Under the pieces are notes generated by a model that saw nothing but the letters and a program-made list of their open reading frames with translations, was not told the DNA's origin and ran no database searches. A stretch of DNA of 40,457 nt from a bacterium BMS3Abin06. Its GTDB lineage: Bacteria > Nitrospirota > Thermodesulfovibrionia > UBA6902. A program made the position numbers and the translations under genes. Location: the NCBI GenBank assembly GCA_002897895.1, contig BDSY01000075.1, positions 1 to 40,457 on the forward strand. Reading direction: 5' to 3'. This document shows, in pieces, positions 21,426 through 29,289 of the stretch (positions are counted from its first letter, which is position 1; the number at the start of each line of letters is the position of its first letter).

Positions 21426-21557
21426 TTATACTTTTTTATTCTCCGGCATCGCATCCTTATCCGGAGGGCTAAGTTTCTACATCGGTTGATAATACTTTAA
21501 TGCCTGCTTTAAACTAATGGACTGATTAACGATAAATTTTAAGGGAGGTCTTTAATA

Positions 21558-22052
21558 ATGGCTGAGCATTCATTTGATATAGTCAGTAAAGTGGATTTGC
21601 AGGAAGTTTCAAATGCAGTACAGCAGGCAATGAAGGAAATCAGTCAGAGATTTGATTTCAGAGGGAGCAAGAGCAACATTGAAGTCAATAAGGAAAAAAA
21701 TGAAATCCTTATTGTATCTGATGACGAGTATAAGCTTAAAGGTGTAATTGATATTCTTCAGAGTAAATTGATAAAAAGAAACGTGCCTCTGAAAGCATTG
21801 GACTACGGGAAAATCGAGTCCGCCCTTTCAGGGACTGTAAAGCAGGTCGTAACGCTTCAGCAGGGAATCCCGACTGAAAAAGCCAAAGAAATTGTGAAAA
21901 TAATTAAAAATACCAAGATCAAGGTGCAGGCGGAAATCCAGAAAGACCAGCTTCGGGTAAGGGCCAGGAAGATAGACGACCTGCAGTCAATAATGACGCT
22001 TCTTAAAGAAAAAGACCTCGGAATTCATGTAGAGTTTATGAATTACAGGTAA
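21558..22052 (+). CDS. yajQ: YajQ-family nucleotide-binding protein (DUF520)
   Basis: 164 residues, full family length. It matches YajQ throughout: N-terminal [17 protein letters not shown], the conserved [12 protein letters not shown], then [19 protein letters not shown], and a C-terminal [20 protein letters not shown] followed by VEFMNYR. Members form a pair of ferredoxin-like folds. Some bind c-di-GMP and act with a transcription factor (shown in Xanthomonas), while others are known only as nucleotide-binding proteins. The fusion gene cysE-cysS begins 17 bases after the stop, so the two genes are probably cotranscribed. GGGAGG at 21543-21548 is the ribosome site. Confidence 0.93.
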   Translation: MAEHSFDIVSKVDLQEVSNAVQQAMKEISQRFDFRGSKSNIEVNKEKNEILIVSDDEYKLKGVIDILQSKLIKRNVPLKALDYGKIESALSGTVKQVVTLQQGIPTEKAKEIVKIIKNTKIKVQAEIQKDQLRVRARKIDDLQSIMTLLKEKDLGIHVEFMNYR

Positions 22053-22069
22053 GCCGGGAAGGCAGAGTT

Positions 22070-24187
22070 ATGGGTTTATGGGATGACATAAAACATGATT
22101 TCAGGACAGTTTTTGAGATGGATCCTGCTGCAAAAAGCAGGATAGAAGTTATTATTGCTTATTCCGGATTTCATGCAATTCTTTTTCATAGAATTAACCA
22201 TGCATTGTCGAAAATGAACATCCCTGTGCTGCCCCGTTTTTTATCTCAGTTGGCAAGATTTCTTACAGGCATAGAGATACACCCTGGTGCAAAAATAGGA
22301 AAAGGCTTTTTTATTGACCACGGCATGGGAGTGGTAATCGGTGAGACAGCGGAAATAGGCGATAATGTACTTCTGTACCAGGGAGTAACACTTGGAGGCA
22401 CAGGCAAGGAAAAGGGTAAGAGACACCCGACTCTCGGCAATAATGTGGTTGTCGGCGCAGGGACTAAAATCCTCGGGGCAATAACAATAGGCGATAATGT
22501 TAAAATAGGCGCTAATTCCGTGGTGCTGCACTCTGTCCCGAAAAACTCGATTGTGGTCGGGGTACCGGGCAGGGTAATCAAGAAGAAAGTCGTAAAGATG
22601 TTTGCTGAAGGGCCTGTGGAAATGCTCGATCATGTGCATATCCCCGACCCCCTTGAAGAGAAATTCGAGGAGGTTGCATCCCATATTAATGAACTTGAAA
22701 GGAGAATAAGCAGCTTGGAAGGCAAGGGTGAAACAATAAAGCTTTATAACACTATGAGCGGAGAAAAAGAGGACTTTGTCCCCATCACTCCCGGAAAAGT
22801 TAATATGTACGTGTGCGGCATAACGGCCTATGACGTATGCCATCTGGGACATGCACGGAGCGCTGTTGTCTTTGACATTATAAAGAGATACCTGAGATAC
22901 AGGGGATATGATGTAACTCATGTGAGGAACATAACGGACATTGATGACAAGATTATTGCGCGGGCAGCTCAGGAGAAGACTTCCACTGAAGAGGTTGCGA
23001 AAAAATATACGCAGGAATATTACAGGGATATGGAGCTGCTTGGTGTAAGCAGGGCGGATATTGAGCCGAATGCAACGGATCACATAAAGGAAATGATTGA
23101 TACTATTCAGGGGCTTATTGATAAGGGCTATGCCTATGTTGTTGATGGAGATGTTTACTTTGAGGTCAACAGGTTTTCCGAATATGGAAAACTCTCGAAA
23201 AAGAATCCGGATGATCTGATGGCCGGGGCAAGGGTAGATGTGGACGAAAGAAAAAGAAGCCCCCTTGATTTTGCTTTATGGAAGGCCTCAAAAGAGGGCG
23301 AGCCATTCTGGGAAAGCCCGTGGGGCAAAGGAAGACCGGGCTGGCATATAGAATGCACCGCCATGTCGTCAAAATACCTTGGAGAGAGTTTTGATATCCA
23401 CGGGGGCGGGGCTGATCTTATTTTCCCTCATCATGAAAATGAAATTGCCCAGAGCGAGGCATTGACAGGCAAGCCTTTTGTAAGATACTGGATGCATAAC
23501 GGGTTCATAACCGTTGATAAAGAGAAGATGTCCAAATCTCTCGGGAACTTTTTTACCATTAAAGAAATCCTTGAGAAATATGAGCCTGAAGTTGTGAGAT
23601 ATTTCCTGCTGTCAGCGCATTACAGAAGCCCGATTGAATTTTCCGATGTACAGTTAAATGAAGCGGAACTCTCCATTGACAGATACTATACAACGGTCAT
23701 GAGGATTAATGACTTTATTGAGACTGCGGGTACTGCTGAAAAGCTTACGGCATTTGCAGAGCTTGAAGAACTGCTTTCTTCTTTTAAGGACAAGTTTCAC
23801 AATGCGATGAACGATGATTTTAATACAGCGTCTGCATTAGGCTTTATTTTTGAACTTATCAGAGAACTAAACAGGTTCCTGGACTCAGGGCCCTCGGGAC
23901 AGAAGGCAAAAGAACTCGTTATTCAGACAAGCGAACTCCTCTCTGAAATCGGCGGGGTACTGAACATATTCAACAAGTCTCCGAAACAATGGTACAGCTC
24001 GTTGATGAAGGTGAAGAAAATAGACATTTCGGAAAGCGAACTTCAGGAGAAGATTAACGAAAGGCGGAAGGCAAGGGAGACAAAGGAGTGGGCGACTGCG
24101 GATAAAATACGAAACGAGCTGGCTGAAAAAGGGATTATACTTGAAGATAAAAAAGATGTTACAACGTGGAAGATCAGGGCAGGGTAG
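22070..24187 (+). CDS. cysE-cysS: Fused serine O-acetyltransferase / cysteinyl-tRNA synthetase
   Basis: One 705-residue frame carries two complete enzymes. Residues 1 to about 200 are an EpsC-type serine acetyltransferase with the left-handed hexapeptide helix ([36 protein letters not shown]), which makes O-acetylserine, the precursor of cysteine. A short charged helix ([20 protein letters not shown]) links it to a class I cysteinyl-tRNA synthetase from residue 223 (IKLYNT). The synthetase shows zinc ligand Cys249, HLGH at 258-261, the [14 protein letters not shown] and FPHHENE zinc ligands, KMSKS at 486-490 and a full C-terminal helical domain. The codon where a free synthetase would start is ATA (22736), not ATG, so separate translation is unlikely. 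The fusion puts cysteine supply and tRNA charging in one chain. Confidence 0.93.
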   Translation: MGLWDDIKHDFRTVFEMDPAAKSRIEVIIAYSGFHAILFHRINHALSKMNIPVLPRFLSQLARFLTGIEIHPGAKIGKGFFIDHGMGVVIGETAEIGDNVLLYQGVTLGGTGKEKGKRHPTLGNNVVVGAGTKILGAITIGDNVKIGANSVVLHSVPKNSIVVGVPGRVIKKKVVKMFAEGPVEMLDHVHIPDPLEEKFEEVASHINELERRISSLEGKGETIKLYNTMSGEKEDFVPITPGKVNMYVCGITAYDVCHLGHARSAVVFDIIKRYLRYRGYDVTHVRNITDIDDKIIARAAQEKTSTEEVAKKYTQEYYRDMELLGVSRADIEPNATDHIKEMIDTIQGLIDKGYAYVVDGDVYFEVNRFSEYGKLSKKNPDDLMAGARVDVDERKRSPLDFALWKASKEGEPFWESPWGKGRPGWHIECTAMSSKYLGESFDIHGGGADLIFPHHENEIAQSEALTGKPFVRYWMHNGFITVDKEKMSKSLGNFFTIKEILEKYEPEVVRYFLLSAHYRSPIEFSDVQLNEAELSIDRYYTTVMRINDFIETAGTAEKLTAFAELEELLSSFKDKFHNAMNDDFNTASALGFIFELIRELNRFLDSGPSGQKAKELVIQTSELLSEIGGVLNIFNKSPKQWYSSLMKVKKIDISESELQEKINERRKARETKEWATADKIRNELAEKGIILEDKKDVTTWKIRAG

Positions 24188-24313
24188 TGTCACGTCAACC
24201 GTAAATTGACGGGTTGTTTAAATAGTCATTCCCGCAAGCGAAGCGCGTCGGGAATCCTTTATGAAGAAAGATTCCGGACAAGCCGGAATGACATCTTACA
24301 CTTGACATGACAG
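24187..24313. repeat. Palindromic repeat, copy D, with its own outer inverted ends
   Basis: The core 24225-24292 runs from GTCATTCCCGC to GCCGGAATGAC. Outer arms are GTGTCACGTCAACCGTAA and, inverted at the right, TTACACTTGACATGACAG, with 14 of 18 matching. It lies between the cysE-cysS stop and lipA and may end the upstream transcript. Confidence 0.7.
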
Positions 24314-24334
24314 TAGGGGGGCGTTGATAAAAAT

Positions 24335-25183
24335 ATGCGGCATCCTGAGTGGATAAAAGTTAAGTCAACCGATACCCATGAGACAAAAAAAATATTAAGG
24401 CATTATGGGGTATCAACTGTTTGTGAGGAAGCGCGGTGTCCCAATCAGGGGAAGTGTTTTTCAGAGAGCACGGCAACATTCATGATACTCGGTGACAGAT
24501 GCACCAGGAATTGTTCGTTTTGTGCTGTAGAGTCTTCAAAACCGCTGCCTCCTGATCCTGAAGAACCTGAAAAGGTTGCAGGGGCGGTGATGGCGCTCGG
24601 GCTAAAATTTGTGGTAATAACATCCGTAACAAGAGACGATCTCCCTGACGGCGGGGCAGCGCAGTTTGCCGGGACAATACAGGCAATAAAAAGTAGAAAT
24701 AATGCAATAAAAATAGAGGTATTGACCCCTGATTTTAAAGGAGATTCAGAAGCACTGAAGAGAGTCCTCGATGCCAAACCGGATGTCTTTAATCACAATA
24801 TCGAAACTGTCCCCCGGCTTTATTCCACTGTAAGGCCGATGGCTGATTATGCAACTTCCGTTAATATTCTGAATACGGCTAAAAAACTATATCCTGCCAT
24901 AAAGACAAAATCGGGTATTATGGTCGGTCTTGGCGAGACAGAACAGGAGGTGATATCGGTTATGCATGATCTGAGAGAAGCGGATTGCGATTTTCTGACT
25001 ATCGGCCAGTATCTGCAGCCCCGAAGAACGAATATTCCTGTTGTTGAATATTTAAAACCCGAAGTATTTGAGCAGTACAGGATCAAGGGACTCGGGAAGG
25101 GGTTTAAAGCCGTGGCATCGTCACCTTTGACAAGGAGCTCGATGGATGCATCAGGGATGTTTGATGATGCTCCGGTATTATAA
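24335..25183 (+). CDS. lipA: Lipoyl synthase
   Basis: A radical SAM enzyme that inserts two sulfurs into octanoyl groups on carrier proteins. The auxiliary cluster motif is Cys30, Cys35 and Cys41 (CEEARCPNQGKC) and the radical SAM cluster motif is Cys56, Cys60 and Cys63 (CTRNCSFC). The conserved C-terminal serine motif SSPLTRSS is present. At 282 residues it is full length. In an organism with the acetyl-CoA pathway, lipoate serves the glycine cleavage H protein and any 2-oxoacid dehydrogenase. GGGGGG upstream is a plausible but rather distant ribosome site. No lipB is seen nearby; the next gene is acsE after 148 bases. Confidence 0.95.
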   Translation: MRHPEWIKVKSTDTHETKKILRHYGVSTVCEEARCPNQGKCFSESTATFMILGDRCTRNCSFCAVESSKPLPPDPEEPEKVAGAVMALGLKFVVITSVTRDDLPDGGAAQFAGTIQAIKSRNNAIKIEVLTPDFKGDSEALKRVLDAKPDVFNHNIETVPRLYSTVRPMADYATSVNILNTAKKLYPAIKTKSGIMVGLGETEQEVISVMHDLREADCDFLTIGQYLQPRRTNIPVVEYLKPEVFEQYRIKGLGKGFKAVASSPLTRSSMDASGMFDDAPVL

Positions 25184-25253
25184 CATATCTCTCAGGGACC
25201 TTTATTTAAAATTCTTATCATCAAATAATTATGCATATTTTTGGTTTTTTTTA

Positions 25254-25262
25254 TGTTATAAT
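25254..25262 (+). promoter_or_regulatory. Extended -10 promoter in front of the CODH/ACS cluster
   Basis: TGTTATAAT at 25254-25262 is a perfect extended -10 (TGn then TATAAT). There is no clear -35, which such promoters can lack. It sits in the lipA-acsE gap, about 70 bases before the acsE ATG. Confidence 0.55.
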
Positions 25263-25331
25263 TCAAAACTTTTCTTCAAGATTGATTCGTCTACAGTAAT
25301 ATTTATTACTTACAAAAAGGAGACAAAAGGA

Positions 25332-26120
25332 ATGATCATTATCGGTGAAAAGATAAGCGTTATCGCAAAAAAAGTCAGAGAGGCAATGAATTCCCGTGAT
25401 CCCAAACCTGTTCAGGAGCTTGCTGAAGCTCAATGGAAGGCAGGCGCAAATTTTATTGATGTCAACATCGGCCCTGCAGAGGAGAACGGCGAAGACCTTA
25501 TGAAATGGATGGTTGAAAGCATCCAGGAAAAGGTTCACTCTCCGCTTTGCCTTGATACTACAAACGCAGCCGCACTTGAGGCCGGTCTTAAGGCACATAA
25601 TAATGAATGGGGGAGACCTCTTATCAACTCCACATCAAATGAGCCCGACAGGTTTGTCATGCTCGAGATGGCGGCAAAACACAATGCGCTCTGTATTGCG
25701 CTGACACTCGGAAAAGGAAGCCTGCCTGCCGACGCTGAGGAGAGATGCGGGATTGCCGCTGAAATTATGGCAAGGGCAGCGGAGTTCGGCGTGCCCATGG
25801 AAGACCTCTTCCTCGACCCTTTAATTCTCCAGGTCTGCACAATGCAGGACCAGGCGCAGCATGCCATCAAGGCTGTCAAGATGTTTCAGGAATTAAATGA
25901 TCCCCCGATGAAAACAGTGGTAGGACTCAGCAATGTATCAAACGGCGTTCCAAAGGAGATGAGAAGCCTGATAGACAGGGTTTATCTTACACTTTTGATG
26001 TATGAGGGTCTTTCAGCAGCAATCATGAATCCCCTTGATAAAGAGCTTATGGATGTACTCAAGACAACAGACGTCTTTCTCGGAAATACACTTTACGCTC
26101 ATTCGTATCTGGATATGTAA
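25332..26120 (+). CDS. acsE: Methyltetrahydrofolate:corrinoid/iron-sulfur protein methyltransferase
   Basis: Transfers the methyl group of methyl-tetrahydrofolate to the cobalt of the AcsCD corrinoid protein. The 262-residue pterin-binding TIM barrel begins MIIIGEKISVIAKKVREAMN and shows GANFIDVNIGPAEENGEDLM, LCLDTTN, PLINSTSNEPDR and the late KTVVGLSNVSNGVPKEMR loop, all typical of AcsE/MeTr. The frame is open further upstream into lipA, but the ATG at 25332, preceded by AAAAGGAGAC, matches the family start. It is the first gene of the pathway cluster. A heptamer repeat separates it from acsD. Confidence 0.95.
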   Translation: MIIIGEKISVIAKKVREAMNSRDPKPVQELAEAQWKAGANFIDVNIGPAEENGEDLMKWMVESIQEKVHSPLCLDTTNAAALEAGLKAHNNEWGRPLINSTSNEPDRFVMLEMAAKHNALCIALTLGKGSLPADAEERCGIAAEIMARAAEFGVPMEDLFLDPLILQVCTMQDQAQHAIKAVKMFQELNDPPMKTVVGLSNVSNGVPKEMRSLIDRVYLTLLMYEGLSAAIMNPLDKELMDVLKTTDVFLGNTLYAHSYLDM

Positions 26121-26133
26121 AAAAGACAGTGGT

Positions 26134-26162
26134 CAGCGATCAGTTATCAGCTGTCAGCTATC
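26134..26162 (+). repeat. Heptamer tandem repeat (CAGCTRT type), 4 units
   Basis: CAGCGAT CAGTTAT CAGCTGT CAGCTAT between acsE and acsD. It is the reverse-strand relative of the units at 6375-6405. Confidence 0.7.
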
Positions 26163-26213
26163 AAGATATATATTTGATCAGATAATTATTATTTTTCAAA
26201 TTCGGAGGTTGAT

Positions 26214-27155
26214 ATGCCATACGTTGTTCCAAAGGAGTCATTTAACGGCAAAGTATTAAGCCTTGATTTTGGTAAAGGTGACAAGGCTGTCTCAATAGGC
26301 GGTGAAAACACGCTTCCCTTTTTATCTTTTGAAGGGGAGGTGCCGAACAGGCCTGTTATAGCCTGTGAAATTCAGGACTGTCCGCCCGATGACTGGCCGG
26401 ACACGGTAAGAAATGTATATAAAGATGTAAGCGGTGACCCTGTCACATGGGCCAGGTACTGCCAGGATGAATTAAAGGCAAAGGCAATCGCTCTCAGGCT
26501 GGTGAGCACCCATCCTGACAGAGGCGACAGTCCGGCGGAAGATGCAGCAAAGACAATCAAAGACGTACTGGCTGCTATTGACGTTCCGCTTATTATTCTC
26601 GGCTCCAATCATATGGAAAAAGATGCGGACGTGCTTGTTGCCGCTGCCGGGGCTGCAAGCGGATACAACTGTATAATCGGAAAGGCGCAGGAAGGCAATT
26701 ACAAAACCATCGTAGCTGCCGCATTAGCCCATAATCATAAATTGATTGCAATGTCGGAACTCGATATTAACCTCGCAAAACAATTGAACATCCTGATTAC
26801 CCAGATGGGTTTTGATAAAGAAAAACTTATTACAGACCCGATGTGTTCCGGGCTCGGTTATGGACTGGAATATACATACTCGGTAATGGAAAGAATAAGA
26901 CTCGCGGGTCTCGCCCAGAATGATCCGACCATGCAGCCGCCCATATTGGGAGATGTCGGTATGTATGTCTGGAAGGTAAAGGAGACAGTTGCTTCCGAAT
27001 CCGATGTTCCTGACTGGGGTTCACTTGAAGAAAGAAGTATTGCCTGGGAGACAATAACAGCAACGTCAATGCTTTTAGCCGGCACAAACCTGCTGATTAT
27101 GAGGCATCCTGCGGCAATAGGGAATGTTGAAAAAACCATAGATGAACTGGTCTGA
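26214..27155 (+). CDS. acsD: CODH/ACS corrinoid iron-sulfur protein, small (delta) subunit
   Basis: Pairs with AcsC to carry the methyl group on cobamide from AcsE to acetyl-CoA synthase. The 313-residue barrel protein opens MPYVVPKESFNGKVLSLDFG and includes PVIACEIQDCPPDDWPD, ALRLVSTHPDRGD, ITDPMCSGLGYGLEYTYSVM and LLAGTNLLIMRHPAAI, conserved in AcsD/CdhD. It has no iron-sulfur motif, as expected for the small subunit. CGGAGG 6 bases before the ATG is the ribosome site. It lies immediately upstream of acsC, the usual partner order. Confidence 0.95.
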   Translation: MPYVVPKESFNGKVLSLDFGKGDKAVSIGGENTLPFLSFEGEVPNRPVIACEIQDCPPDDWPDTVRNVYKDVSGDPVTWARYCQDELKAKAIALRLVSTHPDRGDSPAEDAAKTIKDVLAAIDVPLIILGSNHMEKDADVLVAAAGAASGYNCIIGKAQEGNYKTIVAAALAHNHKLIAMSELDINLAKQLNILITQMGFDKEKLITDPMCSGLGYGLEYTYSVMERIRLAGLAQNDPTMQPPILGDVGMYVWKVKETVASESDVPDWGSLEERSIAWETITATSMLLAGTNLLIMRHPAAIGNVEKTIDELV

Positions 27156-27263
27156 ACAATGACAAGGGGAAACGGAGACGCGGCGACCCGGAGAAAATCC
27201 TGTTATTCACCGTTTCTCCCATTTACCGATTTCCAAAGAAAATAAAGATGGAGGATTAATAAA

Positions 27264-28607
27264 ATGGCATTAACCGGAGTTCAGATATTTAAACTTCTTC
27301 CGAAGACAAACTGTAAAAAATGCGGTTTTCCGACGTGCCTTGCCTTTGCAATGAAGCTTGCCCAGGGCGGCGTTGAGCTTTCAGCATGTCCTGACGTATC
27401 AGAGGAAGCCAAGCAGAGCCTTGGTGAAGCATCTGCTCCGCCTATAAGGGCATTTACTCTCGGCACAGGTGAAAAGGCAGTAAAAATAGGGGGAGAGACC
27501 GTTCTTTTCAGACATGAGAAAAAATTTGTAAACCCGTGTGCATTAGCGGTGAATATAAAGGACGACCTGGGCGAAGAGGAGATTGCCGATATTGCAACAG
27601 AGGTTGCAAACTCTGAAATAGACCGCGTAGGCCAGAAACTCAGAGTAGATGCAATCTCTATTGAATATGCATCAAATGACAGCGCTAAATATGAAGCAGT
27701 TGTAAAGCTCGCTGCGGAAAAGGCCCCTGAAGCTGCCATTATATTAAATTGTAAAGATGCTGCCGCGGCTGAAGCTGCTGTTAAGGCAATTGCAGGCAGA
27801 AAACCTTTGATCTACTGTGCTACAGGCGAAAACGCGGAGGCAATGGCAAATATCGCAAAGGCAAACAGCGTCCCGCTCGCTGCATGTGCAGATGGCCCCG
27901 AAGCCCTGAGCGCCCTGACGGAAAAGATTAAAGGTCTTGGTGTTGAAGATATTGTGCTTGACTCCGGGGCGAAAACAGCCGGAGAAATAATACAACACAA
28001 TACCCAGATCAGGCGTTCAGCTCTTAAAAAGAACTTTAAACCCCTCGGTTATCCGATAATCAACTTTGTTTTGAGAGATGATCCTGTTTATGAGGCATCC
28101 ATTGCCTCTGTAGCCATAGCCAAATATTCTTCCATAGTTGTTTTAAGCAGTATCGAAAAGTGGAAAAATGTAGCGCTCTTCACACTCAGGCAGAACCTCT
28201 ACACTGACCCGCAGGTCCCGATGCAGGTCGAGCAGAAGGTTTACGATATAGGTGAGGCCACTGCCGACTCTCCTTTGATGATTACTACCAACTTCTCTCT
28301 TACGTATTTTATAGTCTCAGGGGAGATAGAAAACAGTAAAGTTCCAAGCCGCCTTGCTGTAATGGACTGTGAAGGCCTGTCTGTTCTGACTGCATGGGCA
28401 GCAGGCAAATTTACTGCATCAAAGATCGCCCAGTTCATAAAAGAAAGCGGGATAGAGAGTCAGGTGAGTCATAAAGAGCTGATACTGCCGGGACAGGTTG
28501 CCATACTGAGCGGGTCACTTGAAGACAAGCTTGAGGGCTGGAAGGTAACTGTCGGCCCAAGAGAAGCCAATGCCATACCTACTTTCCTTAAAGGCAGGGC
28601 TGCATAG
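27264..28607 (+). CDS. acsC: CODH/ACS corrinoid iron-sulfur protein, large (gamma) subunit
   Basis: Binds the [4Fe-4S] cluster that reactivates the cobalt and, in its C-terminal domain, the cobamide. The N-terminal motif Cys17, Cys20, Cys25 and Cys42 (CKKCGFPTC ... ACPD) has the spacing known from Moorella AcsC. The central TIM barrel pairs with AcsD. The C-terminal cobamide domain includes FSLTYFIVSGEIENSKVPSR and VMDCEGLSVLTAWAAGKF. Length (447 residues) is normal. A 108-base gap with no clear signal separates it from acsD. Confidence 0.95.
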   Translation: MALTGVQIFKLLPKTNCKKCGFPTCLAFAMKLAQGGVELSACPDVSEEAKQSLGEASAPPIRAFTLGTGEKAVKIGGETVLFRHEKKFVNPCALAVNIKDDLGEEEIADIATEVANSEIDRVGQKLRVDAISIEYASNDSAKYEAVVKLAAEKAPEAAIILNCKDAAAAEAAVKAIAGRKPLIYCATGENAEAMANIAKANSVPLAACADGPEALSALTEKIKGLGVEDIVLDSGAKTAGEIIQHNTQIRRSALKKNFKPLGYPIINFVLRDDPVYEASIASVAIAKYSSIVVLSSIEKWKNVALFTLRQNLYTDPQVPMQVEQKVYDIGEATADSPLMITTNFSLTYFIVSGEIENSKVPSRLAVMDCEGLSVLTAWAAGKFTASKIAQFIKESGIESQVSHKELILPGQVAILSGSLEDKLEGWKVTVGPREANAIPTFLKGRAA

Positions 28608-28682
28608 TTGCTGATTAAATAGAGTGTTTGACAGGAATTATTCTAATGTGATATTTTTTACTGTCTGACGGGTTAGATAATT

Positions 28683-29084
28683 ATGATGGAAAAATACAGA
28701 GACCTTCATATTAAATTAACGCCTCAGCGGCTTGCAATTTTAAGCTTTCTTGATGGCAACAAGTCTCATCCCTCTGCTGAAGATATTTACAGGGCCGTGT
28801 TAAAAAAGTTTCCTACAATGTCTTTTGCAACGGTCTACAATACGCTTGAAGCCCTGAAAAATAAAGGCAACATTCAGGAACTTAAAATAGATTCACATAA
28901 AAAAAGATATGATCCCGACATAAGCAGGCATCACCACCTTATATGTATCAAATGCAGAAAGATTATTGATATACATAAAGATTTTAAAATTGTTCTTTCA
29001 GAAGATTTGATACACGGATTTGAGTTGCTGGGAAATAGTGTTGAATTTTACGGTATATGTCAAAAATGTAAAAAGCACCATTAG
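28683..29084 (+). CDS. Fur-family metal- or peroxide-responsive repressor
   Basis: 133 residues with the Fur winged-helix (LTPQRLAILSFL, then SFATVYNTLEALKNKGNIQE) and the dimerisation domain. The metal-site segment RYDPDISRHHHLICIKCRKI supplies histidines and the first CxxC; a second CxxC (CQKCKKHH) at the C-terminus would hold structural zinc. The short, PerR-like form and absence of a long acidic tail suggest a peroxide- or metal-sensing type rather than classic Fur, but ligand choice cannot be settled by eye. It lies between acsC and acsB in the same direction, so it may control the oxygen-sensitive nickel-iron enzymes around it. Two adjacent ATGs (28683, 28686) are possible starts; the ribosome site is weak. 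Confidence 0.88.
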   Translation: MMEKYRDLHIKLTPQRLAILSFLDGNKSHPSAEDIYRAVLKKFPTMSFATVYNTLEALKNKGNIQELKIDSHKKRYDPDISRHHHLICIKCRKIIDIHKDFKIVLSEDLIHGFELLGNSVEFYGICQKCKKHH

Positions 29085-29102
29085 TTGAGGCAATCGTTAA
29101 TT

Positions 29103-29241
29103 AGAGTCTGTGTATAAACAAAAATAACATTGAGCCGTCATTCCCGCAGTGCGTTGAGCGGGAATCCAGTTTTTTTAATGAGTTCCGGATGCCCGATTAA
29201 AGACTTCGGGCATGACAAAAATAAAAACAGGCAAAGACTCT
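29103..29241. repeat. MITE-like element, copy B (139 bp)
   Basis: Starts AGAGTCTGTGTATAAACA and ends AAGACTCT, and is homologous to copy A at 14108-14252 throughout, including both inner hairpins (CATTCCCGC/GCGGGAAT, ATGCCCG/CGGGCAT). It lies between the fur-like gene and acsB. Confidence 0.85.
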
Positions 29242-29289
29242 GATTATAAGTTGAACAAAATTGAACTTAATATATCTTAGGAGGTTGAA

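Noticed and set aside
22241-23083. 280-codon minus-strand ORF opposite cysE-cysS
   Set aside because: It runs antisense through two clear enzyme domains and its translation has no recognisable motif; a shadow of the real gene.
25146-25331. Upstream extension of acsE starting inside lipA
   Set aside because: AcsE proteins begin at MIIIGEKI; the extension overlaps lipA and the ATG at 25332 has a good ribosome site.
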